A DNA stretch of 64,000 bases from Thermoanaerobacter uzonensis DSM 18761 (lineage in GTDB: Bacteria; Bacillota; Thermoanaerobacteria; Thermoanaerobacterales; Thermoanaerobacteraceae), in NCBI RefSeq assembly GCF_900129115.1, contig NZ_FQUR01000010.1:124001-188000 (forward strand). Reading direction: 5' to 3'. Below, piece by piece: positions 8,492 through 17,998 of the stretch. Positions within the stretch are counted from its first letter, which is position 1. Every line of letters starts with the position of its first letter. The notes under the pieces are model-generated. The model saw only the letters and a program-made list of their open reading frames with translations. It was not told where the DNA came from and ran no database searches. A program made the translations under genes and the position numbers.

Positions 8492-9196
8492 ATGGCCCAT
8501 ATGGTTTTGGTTATAGAAGATGAAGTTCATATATTGGAACTTTTAAGGTATAACTTGGAAGCAGCAGGGTACAAAGTTATTACTTCGGAAAATGGAAAAG
8601 AAGGATTGGATAAAGCACTTGAAGAAAAACCCGATTTGGTTATATTAGATTTGATGTTGCCAGATGTAGATGGATTGGAAATATGTAAAATTTTAAAAAA
8701 GAATGATGAAACGAAAAATATACCGATAATAATGTTAACAGCAAAAAGTGAAGAATTTGATAAAGTATTGGGATTGGAGTTGGGAGCAGACGACTATATA
8801 ACAAAACCCTTCAGTGTAAGAGAATTGTTAGCTCGAATTAAAGCTGTTCTTCGGCGAACCCAACAACCAGAAGAAGAAAAAGAAGAAATAATAAAATTTG
8901 GTGATATAGTTATAGATACAGGAAAGCATTTGGTTTATAAAAAAGGAAAAGTATTAGAATTGACTTTAAAAGAATTTGAGCTTTTAAAACTTTTATCTCA
9001 AAATATGGGTAAAGTATTAACTAGAGACTATCTATTAGACAAAGTATGGGGATATGAATATGCGGGAGAGACTCGAACCGTTGATGTCCATATCAGGCAT
9101 TTAAGAAAAAAGATAGAAGACGATGATAAATCTCCTGTGTATATTGAAACTGTAAGAGGAATTGGATATAAACTAAACAATAAAGGTGGAGTATAA
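8492..9196 (+). CDS. phoP: Phosphate response regulator PhoP/PhoB (OmpR family)
   Basis: 234-residue response regulator. The receiver domain has the acidic pair in VIEDEVH, the phospho-acceptor Asp in VILDLMLPDVDG, and the conserved Lys in ITKPFS. The C-terminal winged helix (residues about 135-230, VWGYEYAGETRTVDVHIRHLRKK) is of OmpR/PhoB type. ATG 8492 follows GGAGGTG; upstream in-frame codons to 8441 lack a ribosome site. Its stop overlaps the phoR start. The pst genes downstream carry matching PhoP boxes, which supports the phosphate assignment. Confidence 0.9.
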   Translation: MAHMVLVIEDEVHILELLRYNLEAAGYKVITSENGKEGLDKALEEKPDLVILDLMLPDVDGLEICKILKKNDETKNIPIIMLTAKSEEFDKVLGLELGADDYITKPFSVRELLARIKAVLRRTQQPEEEKEEIIKFGDIVIDTGKHLVYKKGKVLELTLKEFELLKLLSQNMGKVLTRDYLLDKVWGYEYAGETRTVDVHIRHLRKKIEDDDKSPVYIETVRGIGYKLNNKGGV

Positions 9197-10566
9197 TGTT
9201 AAAAAAATCCTATTATAAATTGTTTTTCATAAACCTACTTGGAATTTTGATAGTTGCTCTATTTTTTTTAGGCAATGTTTCGATGACCAAATTTATTTTT
9301 GCTATTTTTTTGGGAATTTTAGTAACATTTTTTTTGAGTTATAGATTTATAAAAAATATAGCAGATCCTATAAAAGAGATAACTGAGATTACAAAGGATA
9401 TTGCAAATGGGATATACAGTCATGGGCTTGAAAGCGATTCTATTGATGAGATAAAAGAACTTTCTCTTGCAGTAGATTCTATGTCTTATAAATTAAAAGA
9501 AACTATAGAAGAATTAAATGATAGAAATGCAAAATTAGAAGCTATTTTAAAAAGCATAGTAAATGGGGTTATCGCTTTTGATAATAATGAGAAAATATTA
9601 CTTATAAATGACGCTGCGAGGAAAATTCTAAATATAAAAGGGAAGGATTTAATTGGAAGGCATATCCTAGAAATTGTAAGAAATAGTAAGTTATATGATC
9701 TTTTTGAGGATGTGAAAAAAAATAAAAATTCTCCTTCCAAAAGTTTAGAGTTAAATGTTTTCAATAAACACCTCAAAGTGTACACCAGTCCAATTCTTCA
9801 TCCAATTTCCCATCAAAATTTAGGTTTTGTGTTAATAATAGATGATATCACAGAAATGAGAAGATTGGAAAAAATAAGAAGTGAATTTGTTGCAAATGTG
9901 TCTCATGAGCTGAGAACGCCTTTAACTTCTATTAGAGGCTTTATTGAAACTTTAAGAAATGGTGCTATTGACAATCCACAGGCAAGAGATAAATTTTTAG
10001 ATATAATTGATTTTGAATCAGAAAGACTTACAAGACTTATAAACGATATACTTGCTCTTTCTGAGATAGAGAATGTGAAAGAAGGTTATCCTAAAGAAGA
10101 AATAGAATTAGATAATGAAATAGAGGATATATTATATATAATGGAAAAAGTGGCGAAAGATAAAAATATAACGTTGAAAAAAGATTTAAATTGTACTGAT
10201 TTGGTGATAAATACTAATAAAGATAGATTTCATCAAATGATGATTAATTTAATAGATAATGGTATAAAATACACTCCAGAAGGCGGATTTGTAAAAGTAT
10301 CTACTCAAGAAAAAGGGGATAAAATAATTATTACAGTAGAAGACAACGGTATTGGCATTTCAAAAGAAAATATTCCTAGGCTTTTTGAGAGATTTTACCG
10401 AGTTGACAAAAGTCGTTCGAGGAAATTAGGGGGTACAGGGTTGGGACTTGCTATAGTTAAACATATCGTGGAATCTATGAAAGGGGAAATTTTTGTAGAA
10501 AGTGAAGTGGGAAAAGGTACAAAATTTATTATAAAATTCAACAAAGCTGATTTAACAAAGACTTAA
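9196..10566 (+). CDS. phoR: Phosphate sensor histidine kinase PhoR
   Basis: 456-residue membrane kinase that pairs with the preceding regulator. Two N-terminal membrane segments (about 8-25 and 30-50) are separated by only a few residues, so there is no sizeable outside sensor domain. HAMP (to about 103), PAS (about 108-215), HisKA with VANVSHELRTPLTS, and HATPase with NLIDNGIKYTPEGG, VEDNGIGI and GTGLGLAIVKHI follow. The tiny outside loop suggests sensing through the Pst transporter/PhoU rather than an external ligand; that is inference. The stop lies within the first pst PhoP boxes. Confidence 0.9.
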   Translation: MLKKSYYKLFFINLLGILIVALFFLGNVSMTKFIFAIFLGILVTFFLSYRFIKNIADPIKEITEITKDIANGIYSHGLESDSIDEIKELSLAVDSMSYKLKETIEELNDRNAKLEAILKSIVNGVIAFDNNEKILLINDAARKILNIKGKDLIGRHILEIVRNSKLYDLFEDVKKNKNSPSKSLELNVFNKHLKVYTSPILHPISHQNLGFVLIIDDITEMRRLEKIRSEFVANVSHELRTPLTSIRGFIETLRNGAIDNPQARDKFLDIIDFESERLTRLINDILALSEIENVKEGYPKEEIELDNEIEDILYIMEKVAKDKNITLKKDLNCTDLVINTNKDRFHQMMINLIDNGIKYTPEGGFVKVSTQEKGDKIIITVEDNGIGISKENIPRLFERFYRVDKSRSRKLGGTGLGLAIVKHIVESMKGEIFVESEVGKGTKFIIKFNKADLTKT

Positions 10567-10590
10567 CAATATTTTAATATTGACTTTACA
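10552..10590 (+). promoter_or_regulatory. Four PhoP boxes upstream of pstS
   Basis: TTAACA (10552), TTAACA (10563), TTAATA (10574) and TTTACA (10585) start exactly 11 bases apart and each fits the Bacillus Pho-box hexamer. A possible -10 (TACAAT, 10600-10605) follows and the pstS ATG is at 10648. The first boxes overlap the end of phoR. Confidence 0.85.
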
Positions 10591-10647
10591 ATAGATTGTT
10601 ACAATGTAGTTGTACAAAAAATTTAAGAAAATTTTGGAGGTGCTTTA

Positions 10648-11529
10648 ATGGTAAATAGTCGATTTGCGAAACTTGCTATTGCAGTACTGTTGATTACAAG
10701 TCTTTTTAGTTTTGCTGCCTGTGGCTCAAAACAACCTCAAAGTAATAATTCTTCAACTTCTAATAATCTTTCAGGCAACATAACAATTGCTGGCTCTACG
10801 GCATTACAGCCATTAGCTGAACAAGCTGCCAAAATGTTTATGGAAAAATACCCCAATGTGGCGATAACAGTGCAAGGCGGTGGCAGTGGTACAGGGTTGA
10901 CACAGGTAGCTCAGGGCGCAATTAATATTGGAAATTCTGATATTTTTGCGGAAGAAAAATTAGATGCCAACACGGCCAAATCTTTAGTAGACCATAAAGT
11001 TGCAGTTGTAGGTTTTGCTGTAGTTGTGAATAAAGATGTGACAGTTGATAATTTGACTCAACAGCAATTAATAGATATTTTTACAGGGAAAATAACAAAT
11101 TGGAAAGACGTTGGCGGACCAGATGAAAAGATAACCGTTATTTTAAGACCTGCAAGTTCGGGCACAAGAGCAACTTTTAAGAAAATCGTGTTAAAGGGAC
11201 AGGATGAAGTAGAAGGTGTCGCATTAACTGAAGATTCTAATGGAACGGTTAAAAAGGCGGTAGCTGATACAAAAGGTGCAATTAGTTATATTGGTTTGTC
11301 ATATATTGATGATACGGTAAAAGTGTTAAAGTACAATGGTGTAGACCCAACGGCTCAAAACATAATAGATGGTAAATATCCAATTTGGTCATATGAACAT
11401 ATGTACACAAAAGGAGAACCTACAGGAGCGGTTAAAGCTTTTTTAGATTTTATGATGTCAACAGAAGTGCAGAAAGGACCTCTTACTAAATTAGGGTTTA
11501 TACCTATTACCGAAATGAAAGCAAAATAA
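10648..11529 (+). CDS. pstS: Phosphate-binding lipoprotein PstS
   Basis: 293-residue extracellular phosphate receptor of the Pst ABC importer. A signal peptide ends in the lipobox FAAC (Cys near residue 26), so it is lipid-anchored. A short Ser/Asn linker follows, then the mature domain with ITIAGSTALQPLAE, the phosphate-contacting PASSGTRATF segment and KGAISYIGLSY. TTTTGGAGGTG precedes the ATG. Four PhoP boxes lie upstream and a terminator downstream, so it can be transcribed apart from pstCAB. Confidence 0.95.
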   Translation: MVNSRFAKLAIAVLLITSLFSFAACGSKQPQSNNSSTSNNLSGNITIAGSTALQPLAEQAAKMFMEKYPNVAITVQGGGSGTGLTQVAQGAINIGNSDIFAEEKLDANTAKSLVDHKVAVVGFAVVVNKDVTVDNLTQQQLIDIFTGKITNWKDVGGPDEKITVILRPASSGTRATFKKIVLKGQDEVEGVALTEDSNGTVKKAVADTKGAISYIGLSYIDDTVKVLKYNGVDPTAQNIIDGKYPIWSYEHMYTKGEPTGAVKAFLDFMMSTEVQKGPLTKLGFIPITEMKAK

Positions 11530-11537
11530 AAAATATA

Positions 11538-11580
11538 TTGCAAAAAGGAGCTGGTATCTTTTCTAGCTCCTTTTTGCAAA
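11538..11580 (+). terminator. Hairpin terminator after pstS
   Basis: A long stem (TTGCAAAAAGGAGCT with AGCTCCTTTTTGCAA) encloses a 12-base loop. The T-run lies partly inside the 3' arm. It would separate pstS from the pstC promoter. Confidence 0.8.
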
Positions 11581-11589
11581 AATATGGAT

Positions 11590-11628
11590 TTAACATAAAT
11601 TTAACATTTATTTAACATAAATTTAATG
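11590..11628 (+). promoter_or_regulatory. Four PhoP boxes upstream of pstC
   Basis: TTAACA at 11590, 11601 and 11612 and TTAATG at 11623 are spaced exactly 11 bases. This second array gives pstCAB-phoU its own phosphate-responsive promoter. The pstC ATG is at 11704. Confidence 0.85.
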
Positions 11629-11703
11629 AAGTTTTTTTTTAAAATTGATACTATAAAAAAGTGCCATTATTGTCATTATAATTTCTTAAATGGGGGAACT
11701 CAC

Positions 11704-12603
11704 ATGACAGTTGATAAAAATTATGAAAGAAAGCGGAAAATAGTTAATTTGTTTGGAAAGGCTATCGTTTTCATCTCTGCTTTGCTATTAATAATTATCA
11801 CTGCTTCTCTCTTTTTATTTGTAGCGTCTAAAGGTCTTTCCACTTTTATAAAAGATGGCATCTCTTTAAAAGAATTTTTATTTTCTACCACCTGGAAGCC
11901 TGATAGAGATGTTCCTGCAGTAGGTTCATTACAATTTATATTAGGTTCTATTCTCGTTTCTGTTTTTGCTATTATGATAAGTGCACCTCTTGGAGTTTCC
12001 TCTGCAATTTTCATGATTGAAATTGCGAAAAAATTAGGTCAAAAGATTTTGCAACCAGCTATTGAAATATTTGTAGGTATTCCTTCTGTAGTGTACGGTT
12101 GGGTTGGTCTGACGGTATTAGTTCCTTTTATAAGTAAACATTTTGGAGGATTAGGATTTAGCTTGTTGGCTGGTATATTAGTTCTCACTGTCATGACACT
12201 GCCAACAATTACTAGTGTTAGCACTGATGCTATAAAGTCGTTACCTGTGGAGATAAGAGAAGCCAGTTATGCCCTTGGTGCGACACGATGGCAAACAATA
12301 AGACATGTAATTCTTCCTGCAGCGAAACCGGGAATTTTGACTGCTATTGTATTAGGACTGGCAAGAGCTTTTGGAGAAGCTTTGGCAGTTCAAATGGTTA
12401 TAGGAAATCGACCAGTGATTCCTAAATCTTTTTTAGAACCAATGAGTACTATAACTTCTATTATTACAATGGACATGGGGAATACAGCAATGGGCACTGT
12501 GTGGAATGATGCCCTTTGGTCCTTAGCACTACTCCTTCTTATGATATCTTTTACTTTTATCATCGTAATTAAATTGGTAGGCAGGAGGGGAATGTATAAA
12601 TGA
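11704..12603 (+). CDS. pstC: Phosphate ABC transporter permease PstC
   Basis: 299-residue inner-membrane subunit with about six membrane segments. The ABC-coupling EAA loop is REASYALGATRWQTIRHVI near residue 195. ATG 11704 was chosen: a GGGGG site precedes it, and the residues before it in frame (from 11626) are coding-unlike and overlap the promoter region. It overlaps pstA by four bases (ATGA). Confidence 0.94.
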   Translation: MTVDKNYERKRKIVNLFGKAIVFISALLLIIITASLFLFVASKGLSTFIKDGISLKEFLFSTTWKPDRDVPAVGSLQFILGSILVSVFAIMISAPLGVSSAIFMIEIAKKLGQKILQPAIEIFVGIPSVVYGWVGLTVLVPFISKHFGGLGFSLLAGILVLTVMTLPTITSVSTDAIKSLPVEIREASYALGATRWQTIRHVILPAAKPGILTAIVLGLARAFGEALAVQMVIGNRPVIPKSFLEPMSTITSIITMDMGNTAMGTVWNDALWSLALLLLMISFTFIIVIKLVGRRGMYK

Positions 12604-13487
12604 AATCTAAACTATATGACAAAATAGCGACTATATATTTTTACGCTGTTGCTGTGTTTTTAATCTTGTTTTTGGCCTCATTAATAAGTTATATATTGTA
12701 TCAAGGTAGAACTAAACTCAACATAGATTTTTTAACTTCCCCTCCCAAATTTATGGAAGCAGGAGGAGGCATAGGGCCTCAGCTTTTCAATTCGTTAGAA
12801 TTGTTAATAATAACCTTGATAATTTCTATTCCTATAGGCTTAGGTGCAGGAATTTATATGGCAGAGTATGCAAAGCCAGGTTTGTTAACAGAAATTATAA
12901 GATTGTCTATAGAAACTTTATCTTCAATGCCTTCTATTGTAGTAGGCCTTTTTGGGCTTTTAGTGTTTGTAACTATGACTGGATGGGGGTATTCTCTAAT
13001 TGCAGGTGCTCTTGCTCTTACGGTGTTAAATCTTCCTGTAATGACAAGAGTAAGTGAAGATTCAATTAGAAGTGTGCCCAATAGTTTGAGAGAGGCAAGT
13101 TATGCTTTAGGTTCTACAAAATGGCAAACAATTGTAAAAGTTGTAGTGCCTGCTGCAATGCCTGGTATTATAACAGGAATAATTTTAACTGCCGGAAGAA
13201 TTTTTGGGGAAGCGGCTGCACTACTTTATACCGCAGGTATGAGTAGCCCTGCCTTGAATTTTTCAAACTTAAATCCTTCGAGTCCTACCTCGCCTTTAAA
13301 TATCGTTAGACCTGCGGAAACTTTGGCTGTTTATATTTGGAAGGTAAATAGTGAAGGGTTAGCACCTGATGCAAGACAGATTGCAGACGGTGCCGCAGCA
13401 GTTTTATTGTTAATGGTATTGATTTTTAATATCCTTGCTAGATGGTTAGGAAATACATTATATAAAAGAATGACAGGCGAAAGATAA
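12600..13487 (+). CDS. pstA: Phosphate ABC transporter permease PstA
   Basis: 295-residue second permease of the Pst importer, with six predicted membrane segments and the EAA loop REASYALGSTKWQTIVKVVV. The loop LNPSSPTSPLN near residue 225 is typical of PstA. Start and stop arrangement shows translational coupling with pstC. pstB follows after 41 bases. Confidence 0.94.
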   Translation: MKSKLYDKIATIYFYAVAVFLILFLASLISYILYQGRTKLNIDFLTSPPKFMEAGGGIGPQLFNSLELLIITLIISIPIGLGAGIYMAEYAKPGLLTEIIRLSIETLSSMPSIVVGLFGLLVFVTMTGWGYSLIAGALALTVLNLPVMTRVSEDSIRSVPNSLREASYALGSTKWQTIVKVVVPAAMPGIITGIILTAGRIFGEAAALLYTAGMSSPALNFSNLNPSSPTSPLNIVRPAETLAVYIWKVNSEGLAPDARQIADGAAAVLLLMVLIFNILARWLGNTLYKRMTGER

Positions 13488-13528
13488 AATGGTATAATAT
13501 GCTTAAGAGGAAGGGGAATGACTGGTAA

Positions 13529-14278
13529 ATGAAAAAAATACAGGTCAAAGATTTAGACTTGTTTTACGGAGATGTCCAAGCCCTCAAAAAAATAAATTTG
13601 GATGTAGAGGAAAATAGCGTTTTGGCACTTATAGGTCCCTCTGGTTGTGGCAAATCTACCTTTGTTCGTACTTTAAATAGGATGAACGATCTTATTGAGG
13701 GAGTTAAAATAAGTGGTACTGTTTTACTTGATGGTCAAGATATATATAAAGATGTAGATGTTATTGAACTTAGAAAGAGAGTAGGAATGGTTTTTCAAAA
13801 ACCTAATCCTTTTCCTATGACGGTTTATGACAATGTAGCTTATGGTCCAAGAATTCATGGTATAAAAGACAAAAAAAAGCTGAATGAAATTGTTGAAAAA
13901 AGCCTGATGGCTGCAGCTTTATGGGATGAAGTAAAAGATAGACTCTCCAAGTCAGCTCTTAGTTTGTCTGGTGGTCAACAGCAAAGGCTTTGTATTGCTA
14001 GGACATTGGCAATAGAACCAGAGGTAATTTTGATGGACGAACCTACTTCAGCGCTAGACCCTATTTCTACTATGAAAATTGAGGAATTAATTAATGAGTT
14101 GAAAAATAAATATACAATAATAATAGTAACTCATAATATGCAACAAGCAGGAAGAGTGTCAGATTATACGGCCTTTTTCTTAAATGGTGAATTAATTGAA
14201 AGCGGACCGACAGATAGAGTTTTTTATAATCCTAAAGATAAGAGGACGGAAGACTACATTACTGGAAGATTCGGTTAG
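13529..14278 (+). CDS. pstB: Phosphate ABC transporter ATPase PstB
   Basis: 249-residue cytoplasmic ATPase driving phosphate uptake. Walker A is [19 protein letters not shown], the signature [16 protein letters not shown], Walker [14 protein letters not shown] and the switch His in [12 protein letters not shown]. PstB-specific features (NRMNDLI after Walker [15 protein letters not shown]) are present. It sits between pstA and phoU with short gaps, in one operon. Confidence 0.96.
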   Translation: MKKIQVKDLDLFYGDVQALKKINLDVEENSVLALIGPSGCGKSTFVRTLNRMNDLIEGVKISGTVLLDGQDIYKDVDVIELRKRVGMVFQKPNPFPMTVYDNVAYGPRIHGIKDKKKLNEIVEKSLMAAALWDEVKDRLSKSALSLSGGQQQRLCIARTLAIEPEVILMDEPTSALDPISTMKIEELINELKNKYTIIIVTHNMQQAGRVSDYTAFFLNGELIESGPTDRVFYNPKDKRTEDYITGRFG

Positions 14279-14292
14279 AAGGAGGTGACATA

Positions 14293-14946
14293 GTGAATCG
14301 TACTCATTTTGAAAAAGAATTAGAAGAACTTCATTATGATGTCTTAAAAATGGGTAGCCTTGTAGAAGAGGCCATAGCAAATGCCATTGCTTCTCTAGTA
14401 AACCATGACACAGAATTAGCTCAGAAAGTTATAGATGACGATGACAGAATAGACAAAATGGAAGTAGAAATCGATAATAAGTGTGCAAAGATTATTGTGA
14501 CCCAGCAGCCAATTGCAAAAGATTTGAGAATAGTTTTGACGGGCCTTAAAATTGTTACAGATTTGGAAAGAATGGCAGATCATGCAGTAGATATAGCAAA
14601 GACTACGTTGAGGATTGCTCATCAAAAGTATATAAAACCTTTAATAGATATTCCGAGAATGGCAGAAATTGTAAGAGAAATGGTTAAAATGTCTTTGGAT
14701 TCCTATGTACGACAAGATTTAGAGCTGGCGAGAGCTATTGGCGAAAAAGACGATATAGTAGATGCTCTTTACAAACAGGTTTTTAGAGAACTTTTGACAT
14801 ATATGATGGAAGATCCTAGAAACATTGACCAGGCAACACAATTTTTGTTTGTTGCTCGTTATCTCGAAAGAATTGCTGACCATGCAACTAATATATGTGA
14901 ATGGGTAATTTATCTAGATACCGGTGAACATATAGATTTAAATTGA
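14293..14946 (+). CDS. phoU: Phosphate signalling protein PhoU
   Basis: 217-residue helical protein made of two PhoU repeats, each with a metal-binding D/E-rich helix (KIVTDLERMADHAVDIA and ARYLERIADHATNICEW). It links Pst to PhoR and represses the regulon when phosphate is ample. The start is GTG 14293 after GAAGGAGGTGA. It closes the pst operon and is followed by a strong terminator. Confidence 0.95.
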   Translation: MNRTHFEKELEELHYDVLKMGSLVEEAIANAIASLVNHDTELAQKVIDDDDRIDKMEVEIDNKCAKIIVTQQPIAKDLRIVLTGLKIVTDLERMADHAVDIAKTTLRIAHQKYIKPLIDIPRMAEIVREMVKMSLDSYVRQDLELARAIGEKDDIVDALYKQVFRELLTYMMEDPRNIDQATQFLFVARYLERIADHATNICEWVIYLDTGEHIDLN

Positions 14947-14947
14947 A

Positions 14948-14997
14948 ATGCAAAAAGCGCTCACTGAAAAAGTGAGCGCTTTTTGCATATTTTTTTT
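14948..14997 (+). terminator. Intrinsic terminator after phoU
   Basis: An 18-bp perfect stem from ATGCAAAAAGCGCTCACT and its complement, loop GAAAA, followed by a run of eight T. It ends the phosphate regulon. Confidence 0.95.
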
Positions 14998-15046
14998 ACA
15001 TTGTGCAAAACATATTTTTAAGAAAAGAAGTTAAGGAGTGATTTTG

Positions 15047-15751
15047 ATGCCATTAAGCTATATTTTGCTTTCTATTACAGGATTGGTCGTTTTGTTCGGA
15101 TTTGCCCATAGAGTATTAGATAGGATGAAAATGACAGATACATGGGCTTTTTTGGTAATAATTGGGATGATAATAGGGACATTAATACCTAACATTCCTA
15201 TAACAAAAACCGTGTCTATAAACATAGGTGGAGCTGTTATCCCTATAGCAGTATGTGTGTATCTTTTTTTGAAAGCAGAAAGTACGAGAGAAAGAGTAAA
15301 TGCAGTTGTAGTATCAATTGTTGCCGGAATAACTGTTTTTATTGCAGGCAGAATACTTCCTGCAGAACCTGAAGCCATGATTATTGAGCCTAAGTATATT
15401 TATGGTATTGTTGGAGGTTTAATTGCGTATCTTTTTTCACATTCGAGAAGAAGTGCTTTTATTGCAGGAGTGATGGGGATAATACTGGCAAATGTAATGC
15501 AGGCAGTCTCAAACTACCTGACAGGGACAAGAGGAGCCGTTTCTATAGGAGGAGCTGGATTTTTTGATTCGGTAGTTATATCTATGATAATTGCCGTCTT
15601 TTTGTCTGAAATAATTGGGGAAACAAGGGAAAAATTGCAAGGAGGTACTTCTAAAAAGCATTTTGAACCTAGGGAGGGTATGGCTAGCAGCTTGGTAGAT
15701 ACTAACAAAAAAGAAGAGGGTGACAAAAATGAACAAAAGAAAGATGAATAG
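15047..15751 (+). CDS. DUF1614 family membrane protein
   Basis: 234-residue polytopic protein with about seven hydrophobic segments and a charged, soluble tail of about 40 residues. I recognise it as DUF1614-like from the segments TDTWAFLVIIGMIIGT and SINIGGAVIPI; function unknown. ATG 15047 follows AAGGAG by eight bases; GTG 15038 is a weaker option. Its end overlaps the spoIIP start by 23 bases, so the two are coupled and a role in sporulation is plausible. Confidence 0.65.
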   Translation: MPLSYILLSITGLVVLFGFAHRVLDRMKMTDTWAFLVIIGMIIGTLIPNIPITKTVSINIGGAVIPIAVCVYLFLKAESTRERVNAVVVSIVAGITVFIAGRILPAEPEAMIIEPKYIYGIVGGLIAYLFSHSRRSAFIAGVMGIILANVMQAVSNYLTGTRGAVSIGGAGFFDSVVISMIIAVFLSEIIGETREKLQGGTSKKHFEPREGMASSLVDTNKKEEGDKNEQKKDE

Positions 15752-16874
15752 AGCTACAATATTAATCTTATTGGTTATTGGATTTTTATCTTTTGCTATT
15801 AGCAGTTATGCAGAAAAGCAGACTGAATTACAACCTGATTATTACACAGTGTATGATGGAAAGACAAATAAAGTGCTTTTCAGAACTGCAATGGAGGTTT
15901 ATAAAGGGGACAGATATTTATCAGGGGATAATAAATTATATGAAGTGCTTAAAGTGGATAAAAATGAAAGTAAAGCTTATGCAAAGTATTTGCGAACAGA
16001 AAAACTTCCAGATGTTAACATAGAAGAAATTTCACAAGCAATGGCAGTAGCAGAAAATACTGGTGAAAAGAGAGTGGCGATATATTCTACCCACAGTGAT
16101 GAATCATATCTTCCTTCAGATGGTGCTGCAAGTATCAATGGACATGGCGGGATATATAAAGTAGATGCTGCCTTACAAAAAGCTTTAGAGGCAAAAGGAG
16201 TCACAGTCAAAGTGGACAGGACTTTGTATCTACCTCATGATGCTATGGCATACAGCCGGTCAAGAACAGGAGCGGTCAAACTTTTGAAGGATTTTAAACC
16301 GGACTTACTTTTGGATGTCCATAGAGATGCAGTCCCCTTCCAAGAATATATACGAAAAATTGCAGGGAAGAATGCTACAGGCGTAAGAATTGTCTTAGGA
16401 CGGAACAACCCTAATTTAAAAGCAAATCAGCAGTTAGCCTATAGGATAAAAGCTATTGCGGATAAGACATATCCAAACATGATCAAGGATGTATTTTTTG
16501 GAAAAGGAGATTTTAATCAAGATTTGACTCCAAACTCTTTATTGTTAGAATTTGGTACCTACTCTCATACAAGAGAAAGAGCAGAAGTTTCTGCTTCTTT
16601 AATAGCAGACATATTGACTAAAGCACTTTATGGTTCAGATGAGCAAAAACAAGTAGGCACTGTTACAAAAACTCAAAAACCGCTTCCAGGACAAAATAAA
16701 GCTGCAGGTACCGGAATATGGGTTTTGATTGGAGTTGTTGTAGTGTCAGCAGTAGCTTTCATGTTTTTGAGTACTGGCGGGCGAGAAATGTATCACAAGT
16801 TTTCTAAAGCTACGCGCAAAGAATTTGCAAGTTATTTGGGTAAGTTTAGGCGAAAAAAAGGAGATGAGTCATGA
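15729..16874 (+). CDS. spoIIP: Stage II sporulation protein P
   Basis: 381-residue peptidoglycan amidase/endopeptidase of the SpoIIDMP engulfment machine. It has an N-terminal membrane anchor (about 10-28), a domain with the conserved IYSTHSDESYLPSDG segment, and the catalytic-site segment LLLDVHRDAVP near residue 200. A second hydrophobic helix near residue 335 (GIWVLIGVVVVSAVAFMFL) and a basic tail follow, which is unusual for SpoIIP and implies a second membrane anchor. ATG 15729 follows GAGGGTG. Confidence 0.88.
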   Translation: MNKRKMNRATILILLVIGFLSFAISSYAEKQTELQPDYYTVYDGKTNKVLFRTAMEVYKGDRYLSGDNKLYEVLKVDKNESKAYAKYLRTEKLPDVNIEEISQAMAVAENTGEKRVAIYSTHSDESYLPSDGAASINGHGGIYKVDAALQKALEAKGVTVKVDRTLYLPHDAMAYSRSRTGAVKLLKDFKPDLLLDVHRDAVPFQEYIRKIAGKNATGVRIVLGRNNPNLKANQQLAYRIKAIADKTYPNMIKDVFFGKGDFNQDLTPNSLLLEFGTYSHTRERAEVSASLIADILTKALYGSDEQKQVGTVTKTQKPLPGQNKAAGTGIWVLIGVVVVSAVAFMFLSTGGREMYHKFSKATRKEFASYLGKFRRKKGDES

Positions 16875-17776
16875 GCATAAATCATGAATTTTATATCAAT
16901 ATTGTGGTTTGTGGAATTGCTTTGGGGACCCTAGCCCGCTTTATATATTTAAGAGTGGACTATAGGCAGTATCCTACTTATCCTCAAGGTTATATGACTC
17001 ATTTGACCTTAGGGATAATTTCAGCGGCTTTAGGAGCTTTTTCTGTGCCTGCATTAATTGAAAAACAGTACACTGCTGTTACCTTTTTAGCTTTGGCAGC
17101 ACAACAATTTAAAGAAGTAAGAGAAATAGAGAGAACCAGCTTAGAAAAAATGGAAGCAACAGAATTAGTTCCAAGAGGAGCGGCTTATATAGAAAATATA
17201 GCTAAAATTTTTGAAGCAAGAAACTATATTGCTATGGCTGTAGCTGCTCTTACTTCTTTGGCAGTTTATTTTTCTAAAAGTGTTATAATAGGGACGATTG
17301 TGGGAGGACTAGCAATTTATTTATCTCGTTATGTAATGAAAATTGCTTATATTAGAGATATTGCCGAAGTTCTTCCTTCAAAGATTGTTTTTAAAGGACC
17401 TTTATTGTGCGTTGAGGATGTGGTTTTAGCAGATATAGGTCTAAAAGAAGGAAGAGAAATAATAGAGAAATTCGGAATGGCCGTTGTAATACGACCAAAA
17501 GGGTTAGATAGTTTAATTTCCATAAATAACTTAGGAATAAGACAGGCTATTCTCCATGAAGCTGCTAATCAATTGGGATTAAAAATGAATATTGATACTC
17601 CTGAATTAGCTCCTCTTACTATGAACAACAATGAAAATGGAGATGTTATTGTAGTTATGGTAGCGATGAAGCCTGATATTGATGCTTTTGTGGAAATTAT
17701 AAAGAATGTGCCAGCAATTGAAACTGTAAGGAAGTATCCTTCAAAGTCAAGGGGTGCGAGAAAAGCTTTCAATTGA
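16871..17776 (+). CDS. YIEGIA family membrane protein
   Basis: 301-residue protein with several membrane segments in the first 160 residues and a soluble C-terminal domain. The motif that names the family (YIEGIA) reads YIENIA here, near residue 97. The family is confined to spore formers (B. subtilis YphB); its activity is unknown. It overlaps the spoIIP stop by four bases and is followed by its small partner gene. The co-occurrence supports a sporulation role, likely at the forespore membrane; that is inference. Confidence 0.8.
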   Translation: MSINHEFYINIVVCGIALGTLARFIYLRVDYRQYPTYPQGYMTHLTLGIISAALGAFSVPALIEKQYTAVTFLALAAQQFKEVREIERTSLEKMEATELVPRGAAYIENIAKIFEARNYIAMAVAALTSLAVYFSKSVIIGTIVGGLAIYLSRYVMKIAYIRDIAEVLPSKIVFKGPLLCVEDVVLADIGLKEGREIIEKFGMAVVIRPKGLDSLISINNLGIRQAILHEAANQLGLKMNIDTPELAPLTMNNNENGDVIVVMVAMKPDIDAFVEIIKNVPAIETVRKYPSKSRGARKAFN

Positions 17777-17785
17777 GGTGATAGA

Positions 17786-17989
17786 ATGGAAGTACATGTA
17801 ACAGGATATATAATAGCTATGGTAGCTTTAAAAGAGGCAAAAGACAATGTTTCAAGTGGTACTGCACCTATCATATATGTAGAAAATGAAGAAGAGCAGC
17901 AAAAGCTTTCTATGTATTTAAGCAGAATTTTTAAGGCAGCCGTTCATGATCTTGAAAATGGAGTATTTATTTTAGTTAAACAATATTAG
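17786..17989 (+). CDS. Small partner of the YIEGIA protein ('capping complex subunit')
   Basis: 67-residue soluble protein (EVHVTGYIIAMVALKEAKDN... FILVKQY). I recall this small family being named after its pairing with YIEGIA, and here it follows that gene by nine bases. GAGGTGATAGA precedes ATG 17786. No catalytic motif is visible. Confidence 0.65.
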   Translation: MEVHVTGYIIAMVALKEAKDNVSSGTAPIIYVENEEEQQKLSMYLSRIFKAAVHDLENGVFILVKQY

Positions 17990-17998
17990 GTGGTATCT

